A stretch of DNA of 64,000 nucleotides from Larix kaempferi (GCA_027924585.1 BSBM01000442.1:1488001-1552000); one strand, 5' to 3'. Positions 23,687-35,578 are shown, counted from the first letter of the stretch. Notes: generated from the sequence alone by a model not told the origin. Made by a program: numbers and translations.

Positions 23687-23819
23687 CTTAGCAGCTGCAG
23701 AAAACGGATATTCCTCCTGAAGAGATTTGTACAAAGATGTCAACTCATTAACATGCTCTGGTGAGTGCTTCCCACCCTCTAGTGATAGGCCTAGACACTT
23801 TTGAAGTGCTTCATGATAT
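23687..23819 (-). CDS. NAA15: NAA15 exon e (133 nt)
   Basis: Minus-strand acceptor TTGTCATGCCAG precedes the exon and donor GTATAT follows. The first base completes the arginine codon split from exon d. It encodes YHEALQKCLGL, then SLEGGKHSPEHVNELTSLY and KSLQEEYPFSAAAK. In plant NAA15 this corresponds to the segment YYEGLQKCLGL...LYQSL just before the RIPLDFL block. It ends in phase 0. It sits 12.6 kb from exon d. Confidence 0.92.
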
Positions 23820-24239
23820 CTGGCATGACAAGAAAAGAAGAAATAAGCCCAAGAATATAAGACAAACAATTAAGTTCCAAAAACTACTATTCATGGCCAA
23901 TGGCCATGCAAAGTAAAGCCTGCAATAAACAAATACTAGCACACTATACAGATATAGTGTGCTCCAATAGCATTTTATTATATAACAACCTGCATCAATG
24001 AAGGCAGACCCTTGCATAAGTTACTTGGACATGACTTTCCAAAACCATCTTTAAGGAATATATTTTTCTTTGGTAAGTATGAAATACCATGCATAATGAA
24101 GAGGACATAACTTTTCAGGTAATTTATGCATAGTATGTTTTGCAAGATACTCATCTTGATTTGGTTATCCCAACTGATATTCTAAAAAATATTACAAACG
24201 AACTCGTCTTGTCCCCTCAATTTCTAGAGTGCTTTTATC

Positions 24240-24575
24240 TGAAACATGTGAAACATAATCCATAACCAAAAAAGCATTATTTGTAAAAATAATTTCTCTA
24301 GTGCCCCCATCGCCCCAATCGCCATCGGCCTCATTTCTTGTCTTCTCCTACATCACCATGCCTTATCACGGCTTTATACATGTATATGAGGACATCTCAC
24401 TGCTTGCATCTTTCTTTCTTTATTTTATGCTATATTAGGTTTAGCTCTGGCATTATCTAGGAGTTGTGTTTGCACTCCCACATTATACTCAAACTGATTG
24501 TATCCTTTTAGTCCCATTGACCTACTTTTGGGGTCCTTTGTTGGACATTAATAAAATTATCTTATCTTATCTAAT
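24240..24575 (+). mobile_element. Truncated LINE 3' end with (TCTTA)n tail
   Basis: The stretch CCCATTGACCTACTTTTGGGG (24515) and TTGTTGGACATTAATAAAAT, then TTATCTTATCTTATCT (to about 24572), aligns with the 3' end of the LINE copy at 34930-35050. Only the 3' untranslated end is clear and the left boundary is uncertain. It is inside the NAA15 intron. Confidence 0.55.
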
Positions 24576-24769
24576 ATAGTATGTTTCATGCAAATACAGA
24601 GAGGAATTGAGAGAGCACAGTCATCTACATGTCATATTGATAATGAAAATACTTAAGTCGATGAATGAGTAGGTGTGAAACTGTAATTCGTGTGGTTTGG
24701 TGCAGGGACAGATGACCTTCGCAAGATTTTCTCCATTGGCAGAATTCAAAAATACATTTCTCATCACTT

Positions 24770-24845
24770 TGTAGTTCTGAGTCCCATTCCCCTACTACTG
24801 TCGTCATTTTTTGAACATTAATAATATCATCTTATCTACCAGATA
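24770..24845 (+). mobile_element. Second short LINE 3' tail
   Basis: GAGTCCCATTCCCCTACTAC, then TTTTTTGAACATTAATAATATCATCTTATCT, has the same word order as the LINE ends at 24515 and 34960. This looks like a very short 5'-truncated copy. Confidence 0.4.
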
Positions 24846-25129
24846 CTACCACTGTCGTTCATAATATCTCACTAGTCTGAGTACAAAGTAGCCCATAAAG
24901 TCATGGCCGCCGCAATAGAGTTATGACTTACAACAAGTTTCAACTTTCAACATTCCCATTTAACAATTTCTAAACCTACAACGCAATGTGTTTTTATTAA
25001 CTCTTCAACAAAATTATCCAGGCTTCCAAGAGCCTGACATTGATATTCTGTTATGTACAAACGTTGGAATAGATTTAAAACTTTGAAAAAAACGGACAAA
25101 TCAAGTCACTACTACTTTTAGCACTAGTG

Positions 25130-25690
25130 CTGTCTCCTTCTAACATTCTCATCTTTCATTTTCTATCCTTTTACTTCAATTTTTAACATTACCATTAATT
25201 GTTACAGGATGTTTGAAAGTGGTTCCAACCTCATTGGACTTCATATACAAAAGGTAAAATGTTAGATCCCGTTCAGACTTCAACAGACAATAGTTTTCAG
25301 GATTGCAATGTTCCACTGGATTCTATCATGTATGAGGGTATGGGATTGGCATTTAATCAAGCACAATAATCTCTATATGTACCTTGATGTTGGTGGTGCT
25401 GATTGTTGAACTCTTCTATCATGACCTTCATAAAAATAAAAAAATGTACCCTTCACTCCAGCAAAATCACTTATTAAGCATGGGAATCCTTTTCTACCTT
25501 ATTTTAACACTTGAATTAGTAAGTTTCATAAAAATTGTAGGGTGTACTATTGACTAATGTCTTTGGAAGATCAACTTCGAGATTCGAGGTAGAGGCAAGG
25601 GCTAAAGCCTAGATGAGTGGGGCACAAGGTGCTACTGATGAATAAGATACCAATATAGGCAGTGATTTTGATGATAAGTAGTTATGTGTT
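25130..25690 (+). mobile_element. Internal part of the AAACGCGTTT-class MITE family
   Basis: From TTTTTAACATTACCATTAAT near 25182 to GATGAATAAGATACCAATATAGGC near 25635 it aligns with the core of the elements at 51466, 54010 and 37197 (GGATGTTTGA, CTTCATAT, TCTATCATGTATGAGGGTA, TTGATGTTGGTGGTG). The GC-rich ends and target duplication are absent here. It is a truncated or end-diverged copy. Confidence 0.7.
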
Positions 25691-25914
25691 GTAGCATGAA
25701 GTTTTTTGGACTCTAGAGGCCATTTAGTGTCTCTTGGCTTATGTATTTTGCTTATGATATGGATTGCACTCGATATTATTTTAGTTATATGCACCCTTGC
25801 AATATAGAGGAGAAACTTTGCATACTTGTGTATAATCATTAATGGTTTGGATTCATATGGATGCACATAAATATATGTGTTTTTTTCAAAATTTGAATAT
25901 TTTATGTATTTTTT

Positions 25915-26031
25915 GGTCAACCAGTTTTTTGGTCTGGTTTTTTCTCCGGTTCTGCTTCCAGTTCCGGATCAAATTTTTGAGCTTGACCGTTTCAATGAGC
26001 AATCAGGTTCTGATAACATTGTTGGGGACGC
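25915..26031. mobile_element. Right end of a hAT-like element (AACCGG/CCGGTT class)
   Basis: The block carries TCCGGTTCTG, CAGTTCCGG and GACCG words and ends GGTTCTGATAACATTG at 26016-26031. Its exact reverse complement CAATGTTATCAGAACC begins the block at 36185, so this 16-mer is a shared terminal sequence. The left end of this copy is not identified. Confidence 0.45.
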
Positions 26032-26375
26032 CCAGAGACTATTCCACAGACCTACGAATCTAAAAAATGAAAAATAATAAAAAAATTCCATTTGGTTTAT
26101 CATATTCAGACTTATGATTCATATGTACTTCCCACTTTATATCAATGAACTTCGACACAATGTGCATGTTTTAATATTTAGTTAGAAACCTTAACTTAAT
26201 ATGTTAGACTTACAGTGTGTTACTTGCTGAACAATGAAAATGATTTGGATTCCATATGTATTATAATTTATAATTATAAAATATATGTGTGTGTGTCTCT
26301 ACAATACCCCCGAAAGTCCCATGTTTCAAAAAGTGGCGTCCTCGTCCCTGAACACATGTTTCGGGGCAACTTAAA
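26032..26375. repeat. Possible short hAT-like element (GGGGACG class), unproven
   Basis: The left side begins TTGGGGACGCCC and the right side ends with GTCCCTGAACACATG and TTTCGGGGCAACTTA, which read inward (TAAGTTGCCCCGAAAC) resembles the CTAAGTTGCACGAAAC ends of verified elements. No matching 8-bp duplication was found, so the pairing of the two ends is a guess. Confidence 0.25.
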
Positions 26376-26701
26376 AGATAAATGAATTACAAAATCATAC
26401 CACCCATTTAGACAAAACAAAATTCAAGGAGGATTAAAAAGGGGTATTAGTATTTAACATGTAATCGCCTGCCATTTTATTAGAGTGGTTACCTGCAAAG
26501 CAATAAAGCAAAAACTGTAAAAGTGAGATGAATATTAAAATGGTGTGGTCAATCAATTGGTCAATAAACAATGTTGTGAGACTTGCCCCAAAGCTCAAAT
26601 GTCTTGCCCAGTCCATCTGGAAAGAAGTACTTGCCCCCAAACTCACCTGTAGATTGACACTCCGAAAAACTGACTACTAGAGTGAAGGTTTGGGTGTAAA
26701 C
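26376..26701. other. Intronic non-coding sequence
   Basis: AT-rich, no recognised element, between the GC-rich block and the copia D LTR. Confidence 0.3.
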
Positions 26702-27573
26702 TGTTGATGTTTTGTAGCTCAGACAGAAACTTCCGCATACTTCCGCATAAGTTAGGTGTCAAACATGCGAGAAGTCATCCAAATAAATCTATTTATTAAT
26801 TTACTTTATTTAAAAAGTGAAAGTGTTTTTATTAGTTGTTTAGTCTAATAAAGCGCATTTTAATGCATTAGTGATTTAAACTAATCTCAACAATTGATCT
26901 CATTGTGAGATTAGGTTATTAGTAGATTAGGGTTTCAGCTTAAGGTATAAAGGCAAGTTGAAGTAGAGGGAAAAGACAAATTCATTCTTTTCAAAAACAC
27001 TTTTGTCCAAAGGAGAAAAAGGCTTCTTGACAGAGAAGCAAAGTTAGAGCACCGAAGAGCATCCCGAGTGAAGAATCAGGCAGAACTCAGACCCCAGCCA
27101 ACAGAGGACATATTGGACGATCCGTGCAGCAAGTTGTAAGGAATCTGTGCAGTCGTACAGAATTCCATATAGTCGTGCAGATAGGTCCATACAACCGTAC
27201 GGACGCATGTATAGCAGGCAACCAGGCAGCAGTCAATTTCTCGATTTCTGTGGGTAGTTTTTCTTCAGTTTCAGTGGGCAGATCCATCTTATAAGTTTGC
27301 AAATATTTTGCTTTGTTTGAGTGTACCGTACTGCTGTAATTTATTGGTAGCAGTGGAGGTTTCCTTGTATGCTTTTAAGTATTTAATGAAAAGCAGATTT
27401 GAAGAGTACATGCATGTGTTATTTGTCTTATGCTTTCGTTGTTTGTATTTTCTAACTATTAGTGTGATTGATGCATGCTCAGATTTAATTTATGTTATTG
27501 AGTAAATTCAAGATCTGATTTATTTAATAAGGAGGCATAGGACAACCGTCACCTAGGGATTAGAAAATTAACA
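26702..27573 (+). mobile_element. Copia D 5' LTR (872 bp)
   Basis: It starts TGTTGATGTTTTG and ends AAAATTAACA directly before TGGTATCAGAGC (27574-27585, exact initiator tRNA-Met primer-binding site). AAGGTATAAAGGC near 26943 is a TATA candidate, and a cluster of GTGCAG/CGTACAG/CCGTACGG words lies at 27120-27220. The start is inferred from the TGTTG terminus. It is inside the NAA15 intron in antisense to the host gene. Confidence 0.75.
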
Positions 27574-27710
27574 TGGTATCAGAGCATCTCTATAATTGAG
27601 ACTCTCAGGGGTTTACAGTGGGTAGATTAGTTGCAGTGGGAAAAGGACCAACAGCGAAGGTTTCATTGTTTTGATTTTCAGATTTGGAGTATGTGCTTTA
27701 GATCTTAGAA

Positions 27711-28024
27711 ATGGCATCAGCCGGCCTCGAGTTCGAGGACATATCAAATGGTGCCCCAAATTTCCTAGCATGGAAAGTTAGGGTAACTCTTCTATTACAA
27801 GAGAATGACCTCTAGGATATCATCAAGGATGTGGTAGCTCCACCTACACATCCACAGCTTTTGGTAGCTCACAAGAAGAAAGAAGTGAGAGCCAAGCGGA
27901 TCTTGGATGCAATAAAGGATCATTTGATCCCTCATGTATCCAAGAGCAAAACGACAAAAGAAATGATGCTCTGATTAGCCTTTACTAGAGCGAGAACATT
28001 AATCAGATGATGATTTTGCACAAC
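27711..28024 (+). pseudogene. Copia D gag, N-terminal fragment
   Basis: The ATG at 27711 encodes MASAGLEFEDISNGAPNFLAW, then KVRVTLLLQENDL with a TAG stop near 27813, then RAKRILDAIKDHLIPHVSKS. This is the same domain as the copia A gag (KRIIADSIKDHLIPQVS). The frame is cut at 28024 by the LTR of a gypsy element. Confidence 0.85.
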
Positions 28025-28739
28025 TGTAATGTCCTCTTCTGCTTAAGCACAAGGGACCATCCCGCTAACCTATCTAATTCCCATAGGTTCGAGCGGGTGC
28101 TAACATTCAAGGAATTGATTGAGGACTGATACCATTCAAAACAAAAGAAGATCTTAATCAGTGTTATTAGGTCATCAGTAGATAAAAGGGGGCCACATGA
28201 ACTAGGAGCAACTTACATGCATTACATGTGGGCCATATTTCATGATGCATGCACAGAAGCACCTTGATTAACCATGCATGCGTACAGAAAGCAATGCATG
28301 CAACTCAACTGAAAAAATGGAAGAGAAAAGCAACTTAGGCATGCAAAAGTTAGGGCATGCAATGTCAAAGTTATAAAGGAAGGAAAAAGTGAATGATTAG
28401 GTCTGCTTATTGATTATTGATTGTGAATTCGAGTTGGAGAGCTCATAGAGCTAAGTTAGGGTTGAGGGCACACTACTCAACCATCAGGTATTTCGACAGC
28501 GGAATCTATCTGCCCTAGTCACTTTCAAGGTTGGATTGCACAGGTTCAACATTACTATTCACCCAGTACATCTTATCTAAGTTACTAGGATTCGGATACA
28601 AATCCGGATTCGGATCCGGATCCGCCCAATTTTTTAAAAGCCAAGATCCGGATACAGCCAGGAAACGGCGAGTACAAACAATATAAATATATTTTTATAA
28701 TTTTAAAAATAAAATTTATATAAATTTTAAAATATATAA

Positions 28740-28773
<34 letters not shown>

Positions 28774-30252
28774 TTTAAAATATATAAATTGTTTTAAAAT
28801 TACAATAACATAGAATTACACAACCATGCCAATTACACTAACATAAAGTAATTATTATATAATATTTATAGTTAATAATTAATATAGTAATTATTATATA
28901 ATACTTATAGTTAATAATTAATATAGGACATTAATTATTTTAATGAAAGTTAAAACGCCAGTTATATAAGAACAATCAGTGAAATATTTAACTATATAGT
29001 GTATAACTTAACTAAATAAACATAGTCAAGGGGTCAAGGGGAGACCCCTACAATTACGGTCTTTTACATAGAAGATAGAGTACCGAATTGCTTGAGGCTA
29101 AGACCACGAAGCAACGATTTCGTACGACCGCAACCTCTCATGACGTGGTGGAAGGAGTACCCTCAAGCTCCCGCCATCATGCGGGTTGCTCATGCTAGCC
29201 GCGACAAGTTTTAAACCCAACGTTAGCCGCCAATCATTAAACAACAACTATTATATGTATATACAATTGCTGGAAAGCTTGGAACCAACCACCACGATTC
29301 ACCAAGCAACTCCACCCTTCCACCAATCGTCAGTAGCAAGTGCTACGTTGTCGAAGCGTTCAACGTCCATTGTAATTTTGACGAGGATAACTTCAAAAGC
29401 GGATCTTGGGCGGATCCGGATCCAAATCCGTATTTGAACCGAGGATCCGCGGATCCATGACCTAGGGCCCATGGATCTGGTAATGTAGCATCTTATACAT
29501 CAATCCTTAGCATTCTTCAGGTTTCAAGCTACATATTGGATCAAGTGAGCTCGCCCTCTTGCATGAGTCACTTGGGAAAATCAAAAGATCTTCATATATT
29601 AACAGACAGTTGCAATTTGGTCTGCATGCATCTTCTATCCTTCCGAGAGAGCCATTATTAGCCTAGTCACTGAATACAGGCTTCTACTTCGGCTTCAGGA
29701 GAGAGATATCATCAATTCATCTTTCAGAAGGGTGCCTTTCCTTGCATGGGCTACTTTCCATGAGGAGGTTCACGCCTTTTGACCTAGAGCTCTTGCATGG
29801 CTTGCATGTAGCATCCATATTGATGAGAATGGCATTATAACCCTAGTACCTATTCCCTGGAGCTATCTCACATCATTGGAGCATTTATTACTCAATTCAA
29901 AGACTGAAGAAGGTGCCATTATTGCATGGGCGAATTGTTCGGCAGGGATCATCACATATCTTGACCTAGTCGCGGCGCATGACTTGCATGCTTATCTCAT
30001 ATCGACCTACATCTCAAGCACAATTTATTGGTACGTACATGCATCATTTCTATCCCTATTTTATAGCATATTTAAATACTTGGGTTATTTAGGGTTTATG
30101 CAACCCCATGCACTTGCATGGATTCTTATGCAATCATAGTACGATACACGCATTCATATTTTATTTAAGTATTGGGTAACAAGACTTCAATCAAGCAACA
30201 ACTACATCAGAAACTCTATAAAAGGACAACAAATATCAGTTGGAATATTACA
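28025..30252 (+). mobile_element. Gypsy E 5' LTR, carrying an inserted MITE
   Basis: It begins TGTAATGTCCTCTTCTGC and ends GGAATATTACA. TGATATCAAAGC, a primer-binding-site-like sequence, starts at 30254. Without the 912-bp MITE and one copy of its 8-bp duplication the LTR is about 1.3 kb. It contains many TGCATG/GCATGC words. It inserted into the copia D gag. No 3' LTR was found. Confidence 0.7.
28577..29488. mobile_element. 912-bp hAT-type MITE (GGATCC class) with 8-bp target duplication
   Basis: CATCTTAT flanks it on both sides (28569-28576, 29489-29496). The left end reads CTAAGTTACTAGGATTCGG and the right end read inward CTACATTACCAGATCCATGG. The left subterminal block has TCCGGATTCGGATCCGGATCC (28601-28624) and the right block GGATCCGGATCC and GGATCCGCGGATCC (29411-29456). 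The middle is AT-rich with a (TA)n tract at 28744-28770 and a 39-base imperfect direct repeat near 28850-28925. No transposase. Non-autonomous. Confidence 0.9.
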
Positions 30253-30309
30253 ATGATATCAAAGCATGTTCCTTGCCAGCTGTGGGAGCATGCAGTTATA
30301 AATCAGTAA

Positions 30310-32095
30310 ATGAATCCAAAAGACTTGCACAATATTACTTATAGAAGTGAAGAAGAGGTAGAGTTAGAGGATATAGAACTGGAAGACACAGAGACTCAGT
30401 TTGGGAAAGGCAAAGGTAAAGGGACCATGGCAGACGATAATAAAATGGCTTTCACCTGTCTCATTTCCCCTTTGGAGGAATTAACTACAAGACATAAGGA
30501 AATGTTGACTGCCATCAACAAATTGGCAGATAAATCCAGGTCCACCCCAAACATTCCCCAATTTCCCAACAATTATCGAGTATCCACAAGTAAGAGTGGA
30601 GGGCATTTACATACTAATATGCAGTCACCCCTCATATGTACAACAAGTCCTCCAAACCTACCATGCCACAATTCTTAGATAGCCAGACAGGAATGTCGAT
30701 AGTACAGGTAGAGCCGGAAGAACCAATGGGGGCATATTTATGGGAGTACAGAGCACTTGGAAATGATTTCCAGTCAGCCATGACATTTACGGACTTTTGT
30801 CATTTTAAGAGCAAGAACAGGTCGAAAGTCTATAATAGGGCTTTCAATCATAACTATGAATTACAGTGCACATTAGGGAAGCTGACTATTCCTACTTTTG
30901 ATGGGACTCGGAGTGGCCCAGCACAGATTTGGGTACAAAAGTTGGACAATTACTTCCAACTTAACCCCATGATGGAGACATATGCCATTAATTTGGCTAC
31001 TTTGCATTTGGACGGGGAGGCCCATGAGTGGTGGTGCCACGAGCTAGTGACATTGGGTCACAATACCATCACTTCTCATACTGATTTTACACAAAATCTA
31101 ATCAAGCGCTTTAGCAGGAAAGACCCCAAGGTACATTTCAGAGAGCTAGCACAGCTCAAGCAGACAGGTAATCCCGAAGCTTTCATATCAGAATTTCAAA
31201 GGTTAGCAATTATGGTGACAGATATTTCAAAGAGCAGGTTAGTTATGTTGTTTACTGAGGCTCTTACTGAACCCTTATGTGGATGGGTTAAGGCCTATAG
31301 ACCCACCACATTGCATGATGCCATCAGTCGTACAAGAGCAGGGATAATTTTAAGGACCCATACTTATTTAAAAGTGTATAAACCTTGGCGAATCTTACCA
31401 ATTCTTAAAATGTCAACTATAAAATATTTCGCGATATTTTTCTAAAATTATTTCAATTTCTAAGGATTTTATATAGTTTATATAATAATTTGGTGAATTT
31501 TAGAGTGAAAAAAGTTTACCCCATAAAAATCGGGCAAAATGGGGCTTCAAAAAATGCAAATTGGCGAATTGTTTTTTGGAAAAAAACATGGAAAAATAGC
31601 CCATGGGCTAAATTTCGCCCCTAAAATTATCCTTGTACAAGAGACTTACAAGATTCCATTCCTAAAAACAAGTTTATCCCTAAGACAAATTTACCTGTTA
31701 AAGATAAGGAACAAAGACTTGTCCAAAAAGAATGGCCCAAAAGAGAATGGATGGATAATGATACCCGCCAAGAACATAGAAGAAAGAAACTATGCTTTAG
31801 TTGTCAGGAGCCATGGGTACCAGGTCACAAGTGTTCCAAGAAGGGAAAAGCTCATTACATAGAGGTATATTCTGACAATGGAGAGGATGAGGATGATCAG
31901 GAGCAAGTACAGAGTGAGGCCCTTCACACAATAGAGGAGGAGTAGTTCTCAGAGGATATAAAGGGAGGTGTGATTGCTACATTATCTGGAGTTCCTAGGT
32001 TCCACACCCTCCGGATAAGAGGTGTCATACACGGTAACAGGGTTGGAGTTCTTACTGACGACATTTCTCTAAAGCCACCATATCATTTTCATGTT
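30310..32095 (+). pseudogene. Gypsy E gag and start of protease, interrupted
   Basis: The gag starts near 30310 (MNPKDLHNITYRSEEEVELED). A frame change near 30640 leads to the main capsid-like domain (KLTIPTFDGTRSGPAQIWV, YFQLNPMMETYAINLATLHL, GEAHEWWCHELV, FTQNLIKRFSRKDPKVHFREL), typical of the plant Retrotrans_gag family. A MITE interrupts at 31339-31635. After it KKLCFSCQEPWVPGHKC (near 31790-31840) is the nucleocapsid knuckle, followed by an acidic linker, a stop at 31942-31944, and ATLSGVPRFHTLRIRG before the protease. The catalytic DSG is not reached: the sequence breaks into LINE sequence near 32095. Confidence 0.85.
31339..31635. mobile_element. 297-bp hAT-type MITE with 8-bp target duplication
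   Basis: TACAAGAG lies on both sides (31331-31338, 31636-31643). The left end is CAGGGATAATTTTA and the right end read inward CAAGGATAATTTTA, 13 of 14 identical. Internal words TTGGCGAATT and TTTCGCGATATTT are palindromic. Removing it restores the gag reading frame of gypsy E (SRTR then DLQDSIPK), which confirms the insertion. Confidence 0.9.
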
Positions 32096-32109
32096 GAGAA
32101 GCAATGAAC

Positions 32110-35050
32110 TAGCCCTCCTTCTGAAGATTCCACAAGCTTTCATCCTCATGGACAAGGATAAAGAACACTCAAATCAATTATCAATGTAGGGAGATCAATA
32201 GAAATTGCTACATACAAAAACAAACCTTGAAGTAATGTAACTAAATCTTCTAGTGATGAGCTTGGTGATTTATTACAAGACTTGGGTTTGAAGACACTAT
32301 TCTAGAGGCTTAGAGACATTGGCATCTCCAAGACCCTACTAACTTCTATCATGCACCTACATGAGTTGGTCCTCAATCGCCTCAGCACGGCTTATGGGGT
32401 ATCAGATTTCATATGGAGCACCATTGGGGTTAAGCAGGGATGACCCCTGTCCCCCACCTTGTTTGGGATCTATATTGATGAGATGGAGGCTTCCTTCACA
32501 AGCATATCCAAGACAACCATGGGTGCCTCCTCCACAAGGTTCTGATAACTATTCTCCTTTTTCCTCACGACATGATCCTCCTAGCCTCATCTCTAGAGGG
32601 GTTGCAAAGACAGTTGGATGCTTTAGCTCATTTCTACGACCTTCAATAGATGACAATCAACCTAGGTAGAACCAAGGTTATGATCTTCAACGAGATGAAG
32701 AAGAATTTATCAAACCGTCGTTTCTTCTTCCGAGGGAAGGAGATCAAGATCATCATGTCCTACAAATACTTGGGAGTGCAATTTTCAAGACCCCGCTTCA
32801 ATTTGTGACATGCCATTCAACCTCAACTCAACAAGGGCTACAAATCCTTAGCCCTCCTCGAGAGACAGTACTTCTAACACCACCTTCAGGACATCTCACC
32901 CAAGATGGTACTCATGGACTCCCTTATCTAGCCCGCTATTCTCTATGTCTTGGAGATTTGGGGGCCTTGTTTGCTAGAGTCTGATTGGCCCCAATCGAGA
33001 GAGTCCAGACTCTTGATATTTGTAGCATCAAACAGGTACTTCCACATGGTTTTGTGTCTAACAGTTGGAAGTTGTCACTAATACCCCTCTTAGACTTAGG
33101 AAATTCACTTTAATTAAGTGAATGTTCTTTTATAATTAATGGAGTTTAATTTAAGTCAAATGCCTAAGTATTTGGCATTAGTGAGTTAAATTAGATCCTA
33201 ACCATCACATCATAAAGCGAAGGTGAGATCTAATCTCAACCATTGATCACTTTGGAGCTCTAAGGTTTTGGATTTACGGTAAACTCGAGATTATAAAGGC
33301 AACAAAGGTGGGAGGAGAAGACACACAAGATACACTCAGAGTGAGATAGTGAGATCTCATTGTATTGGTTGGAGAAGGACTTTCATCCAAGAGTGCAGGG
33401 GCAAGGTCCAAGGAAGAGAGCAAGGGGTAGCAGAGGAAGTAGCAACCAGCAAGATCGAAGGACACATCTTGAGGTGTGATAGGCTATTCTAGTTGTTTTG
33501 TATTTTTCCGCAAATGGACCATTATCCTAGGATAGGAGCCCAGATTTTATGATAATAAGATCATCTCAGTATTGGTTTTCCCTTGGGGGTTTTCCAAGGG
33601 GTATTTACCCAAAAATTATATGTGCACATGTGTATGGTCTCCTAGTTATTTGCTTCCACCTTTTATTTTCAGTTAATAGATCTCAATAGTATAATTTAAT
33701 CAATGAACTGTTAAGTAATTTTCGATTAAGGAAATCACTAGGAAGTATCTTATCTAGATCTAAGATCAGAAGATCTTAGTCTGGTCTATTTTTTGTATCG
33801 CCTCAAGAGCTTTGCCGACTTATCCACAACATAGGACCAATACCCTTACTTGTCGTATTGTTCTTCAATGACAATTGCTTCATCTACACCTCCAAGATGT
33901 GCTTGAGGTTGGTTTGCGGGGTTCTCAATTCTCTTATAGTATGTCGGCATTAAGATGGACCGACTCCATCCTTTTAAATACTCTTTGGATGCATCTAGCC
34001 ACCTTCTACCTACTAGACAAGAATTGAACAAGATCATCAAAGATTACATTTATGAGCAATTTATCCAGATCATTTGGGTTAAGAGGAAATATGTCTTTCT
34101 ATGCTAAGCACTTCTTGGAATGAGAGACAGACTCATTATTCAACCGCAGTATACCATCAGCCATTGGTTATACACACTCTTTGCATCCCCCTTGGTCAGT
34201 TCGGAGTGGGTTCTCGCAGACTTCAAGTAGAGGCAAACCACCAAATCGACATTCTGATAGGATCTGCTAGTTGTGCCATCTTCAGGAGGTCGAGACAAAG
34301 GAGCACTTCATTCAGTGCCCCATCTACTACAAGATCAAAGGGAGGTTCCACTACCTTTTCAGGGGGACTCAAGCCCTGGACAGCTTCTTTAGATATCCCA
34401 ACTAGAGATGCTTTGATTTATACACACGAGAGACCCTGAAGCTCTAAGCCCATACCTTCTACTCGACTAGATTCAACTAAGAGACGGTCTAATAACAGCA
34501 CAGTCGTATCCTCCATATCAGTGCAAAACCTTGAGACCCTCCCCCATCTCCCAAGATCTTAGTGACGTGATGGGACTAGATCCCTCCCCTTGAGGTAGAT
34601 CAAACCCCCGGAGCCTCAACAATAAGCTACCTCCTCTCGACAACAGCATAGTGGGAAGCCCGGGTCTTCCACCAGCTCTTCCTCTGGACCGCATACTATT
34701 TTGAGTATCCTTCTTTCAACCTCAACTGTTAGGAGAGATGGGTCTATTCCATGATAGACCTACCTCATTACTTCTAGATCTTCTTGCTCCTGGATATTTT
34801 ACTCTTGTACATCTCCACCCATTTACAGTCTCCCATGCTCGAAGTCGAGGCCTTTTCATGTTTTTCATGACCTAGCAGAGAATTCACGCTACCCTTTCCT
34901 GCCTTTGTCTTTTATAGGAGACCGTTTGGTACTCCTCCTTTGCAATGACATCATTGTACTCAGCAATCCCATTGACCTACCTTTGTGGTCATTAGTTGGA
35001 CAGTAACAAATTAATCTTGTCTTGTCTTGTCTTATCTTGTCTTATCTAAC
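32110..35050 (+). mobile_element. LINE fragment with reverse transcriptase, split by an LTR
   Basis: Broken frames show RT motifs: STIGVKQG followed by a stop and PLSPTLFGIYIDEME near 32420-32490, NLGRTKVMIFNEMKKN near 32660-32705, YKYLGVQFSRPRF near 32763-32800, and SPKMVLMDSLI...LYVLEIWGPCL near 32890-32970. The C-terminal zinc-like part (CHLQEVETKEHFI, then QCPIYYKI) lies at 34280-34345. The element ends at 35013-35046 in TCTTGTCTTG...TCTTATCT, a short tandem tail that marks the LINE 3' end. An LTR interrupts at about 33056-33775. It is of the same family as 1690-3262. Confidence 0.75.
33056..33775 (+). mobile_element. Probable solo LTR inside the LINE, ends approximate
   Basis: The sequence interrupting the LINE RT tail has LTR features: GAGATTATAAAGGCAAC near 33290 (TATA candidate), ATTGGTTTTCCCTTGGGGG and GGTATTTACCCAAAAATT near 33573-33620 as in the copia C LTR, and a T-rich end. 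Coding similarity to the LINE resumes near 33780 (LVYFLHRLKSFADL). I could not fix the terminal TG/CA or a target duplication. Confidence 0.5.
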
Positions 35051-35182
35051 ATTGCAAGCAAAACATTGGGTACAATAACTCTTGAATGTGAATTCCCATC
35101 AAGTTCCAACTTTAGAGTAAAATCAATGAAACAAAGCAAATAGATAAGTAGTGTTTAGTCTGTCGGGCAGAAACAAAAATAA

Positions 35183-35244
35183 TCATCAAAATATAAAAAT
35201 TGCATTATGCTCTTCATCAAAATATAAAAATTGCATTATGCTCT
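35183..35244. repeat. Short tandem duplication (about 32 bp x 2)
   Basis: CATCAAAATATAAAAATTGC, then ATTATGCTCTT, occurs twice in a row, without changes, 20 bp left of the MITE target site. Confidence 0.85.
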
Positions 35245-35270
35245 TAATCCATATAATAGTCTATTTACAA

Positions 35271-35578
35271 CATAGTGGAAAAAATCGGCATCGACAAAAT
35301 ATCAGCAAGGGTCCAGAAAACATCTTCTCAGCAACATTGGCGAAAAAATTGGCAGAAATCGGCGAACCACGGAAAGCATTCAAAAATGCAAAAATTGTAT
35401 TTTAATAGAGTCAAAATTTGCTTACCGATTTTTTCCCTTATTTAACGATTTTTCCCGATTTTTCTCGATTTTCGCCAATTTTTGCCGATTTTTTGCAGTG
35501 TCTGATTTTTTGAAAAATTGCGAATTTTCAGGCTGAAAAATCGGCACCCAGAAAAAATCGCCGATTTTTTCCACTATG
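35271..35578. mobile_element. 308-bp hAT-type MITE with perfect terminal repeats
   Basis: ATTTACAA flanks it exactly (35263-35270, 35579-35586). The terminal repeats CATAGTGGAAAAAATCGGC are identical over 19 bases. Inside, CCGATTTTT, CGATTTTTCCCGATTTTT and AATCGCCGATTTTTT words recur, mostly at the right. No coding capacity. The perfect ends and target duplication suggest it is the youngest or best preserved of the small elements. Confidence 0.93.

Noticed and set aside
26032-26375. Complete hAT element between the two GC-rich edges
   Set aside because: No 8-bp duplication could be matched and the two edges may belong to different elements. Kept only as a low-confidence repeat.
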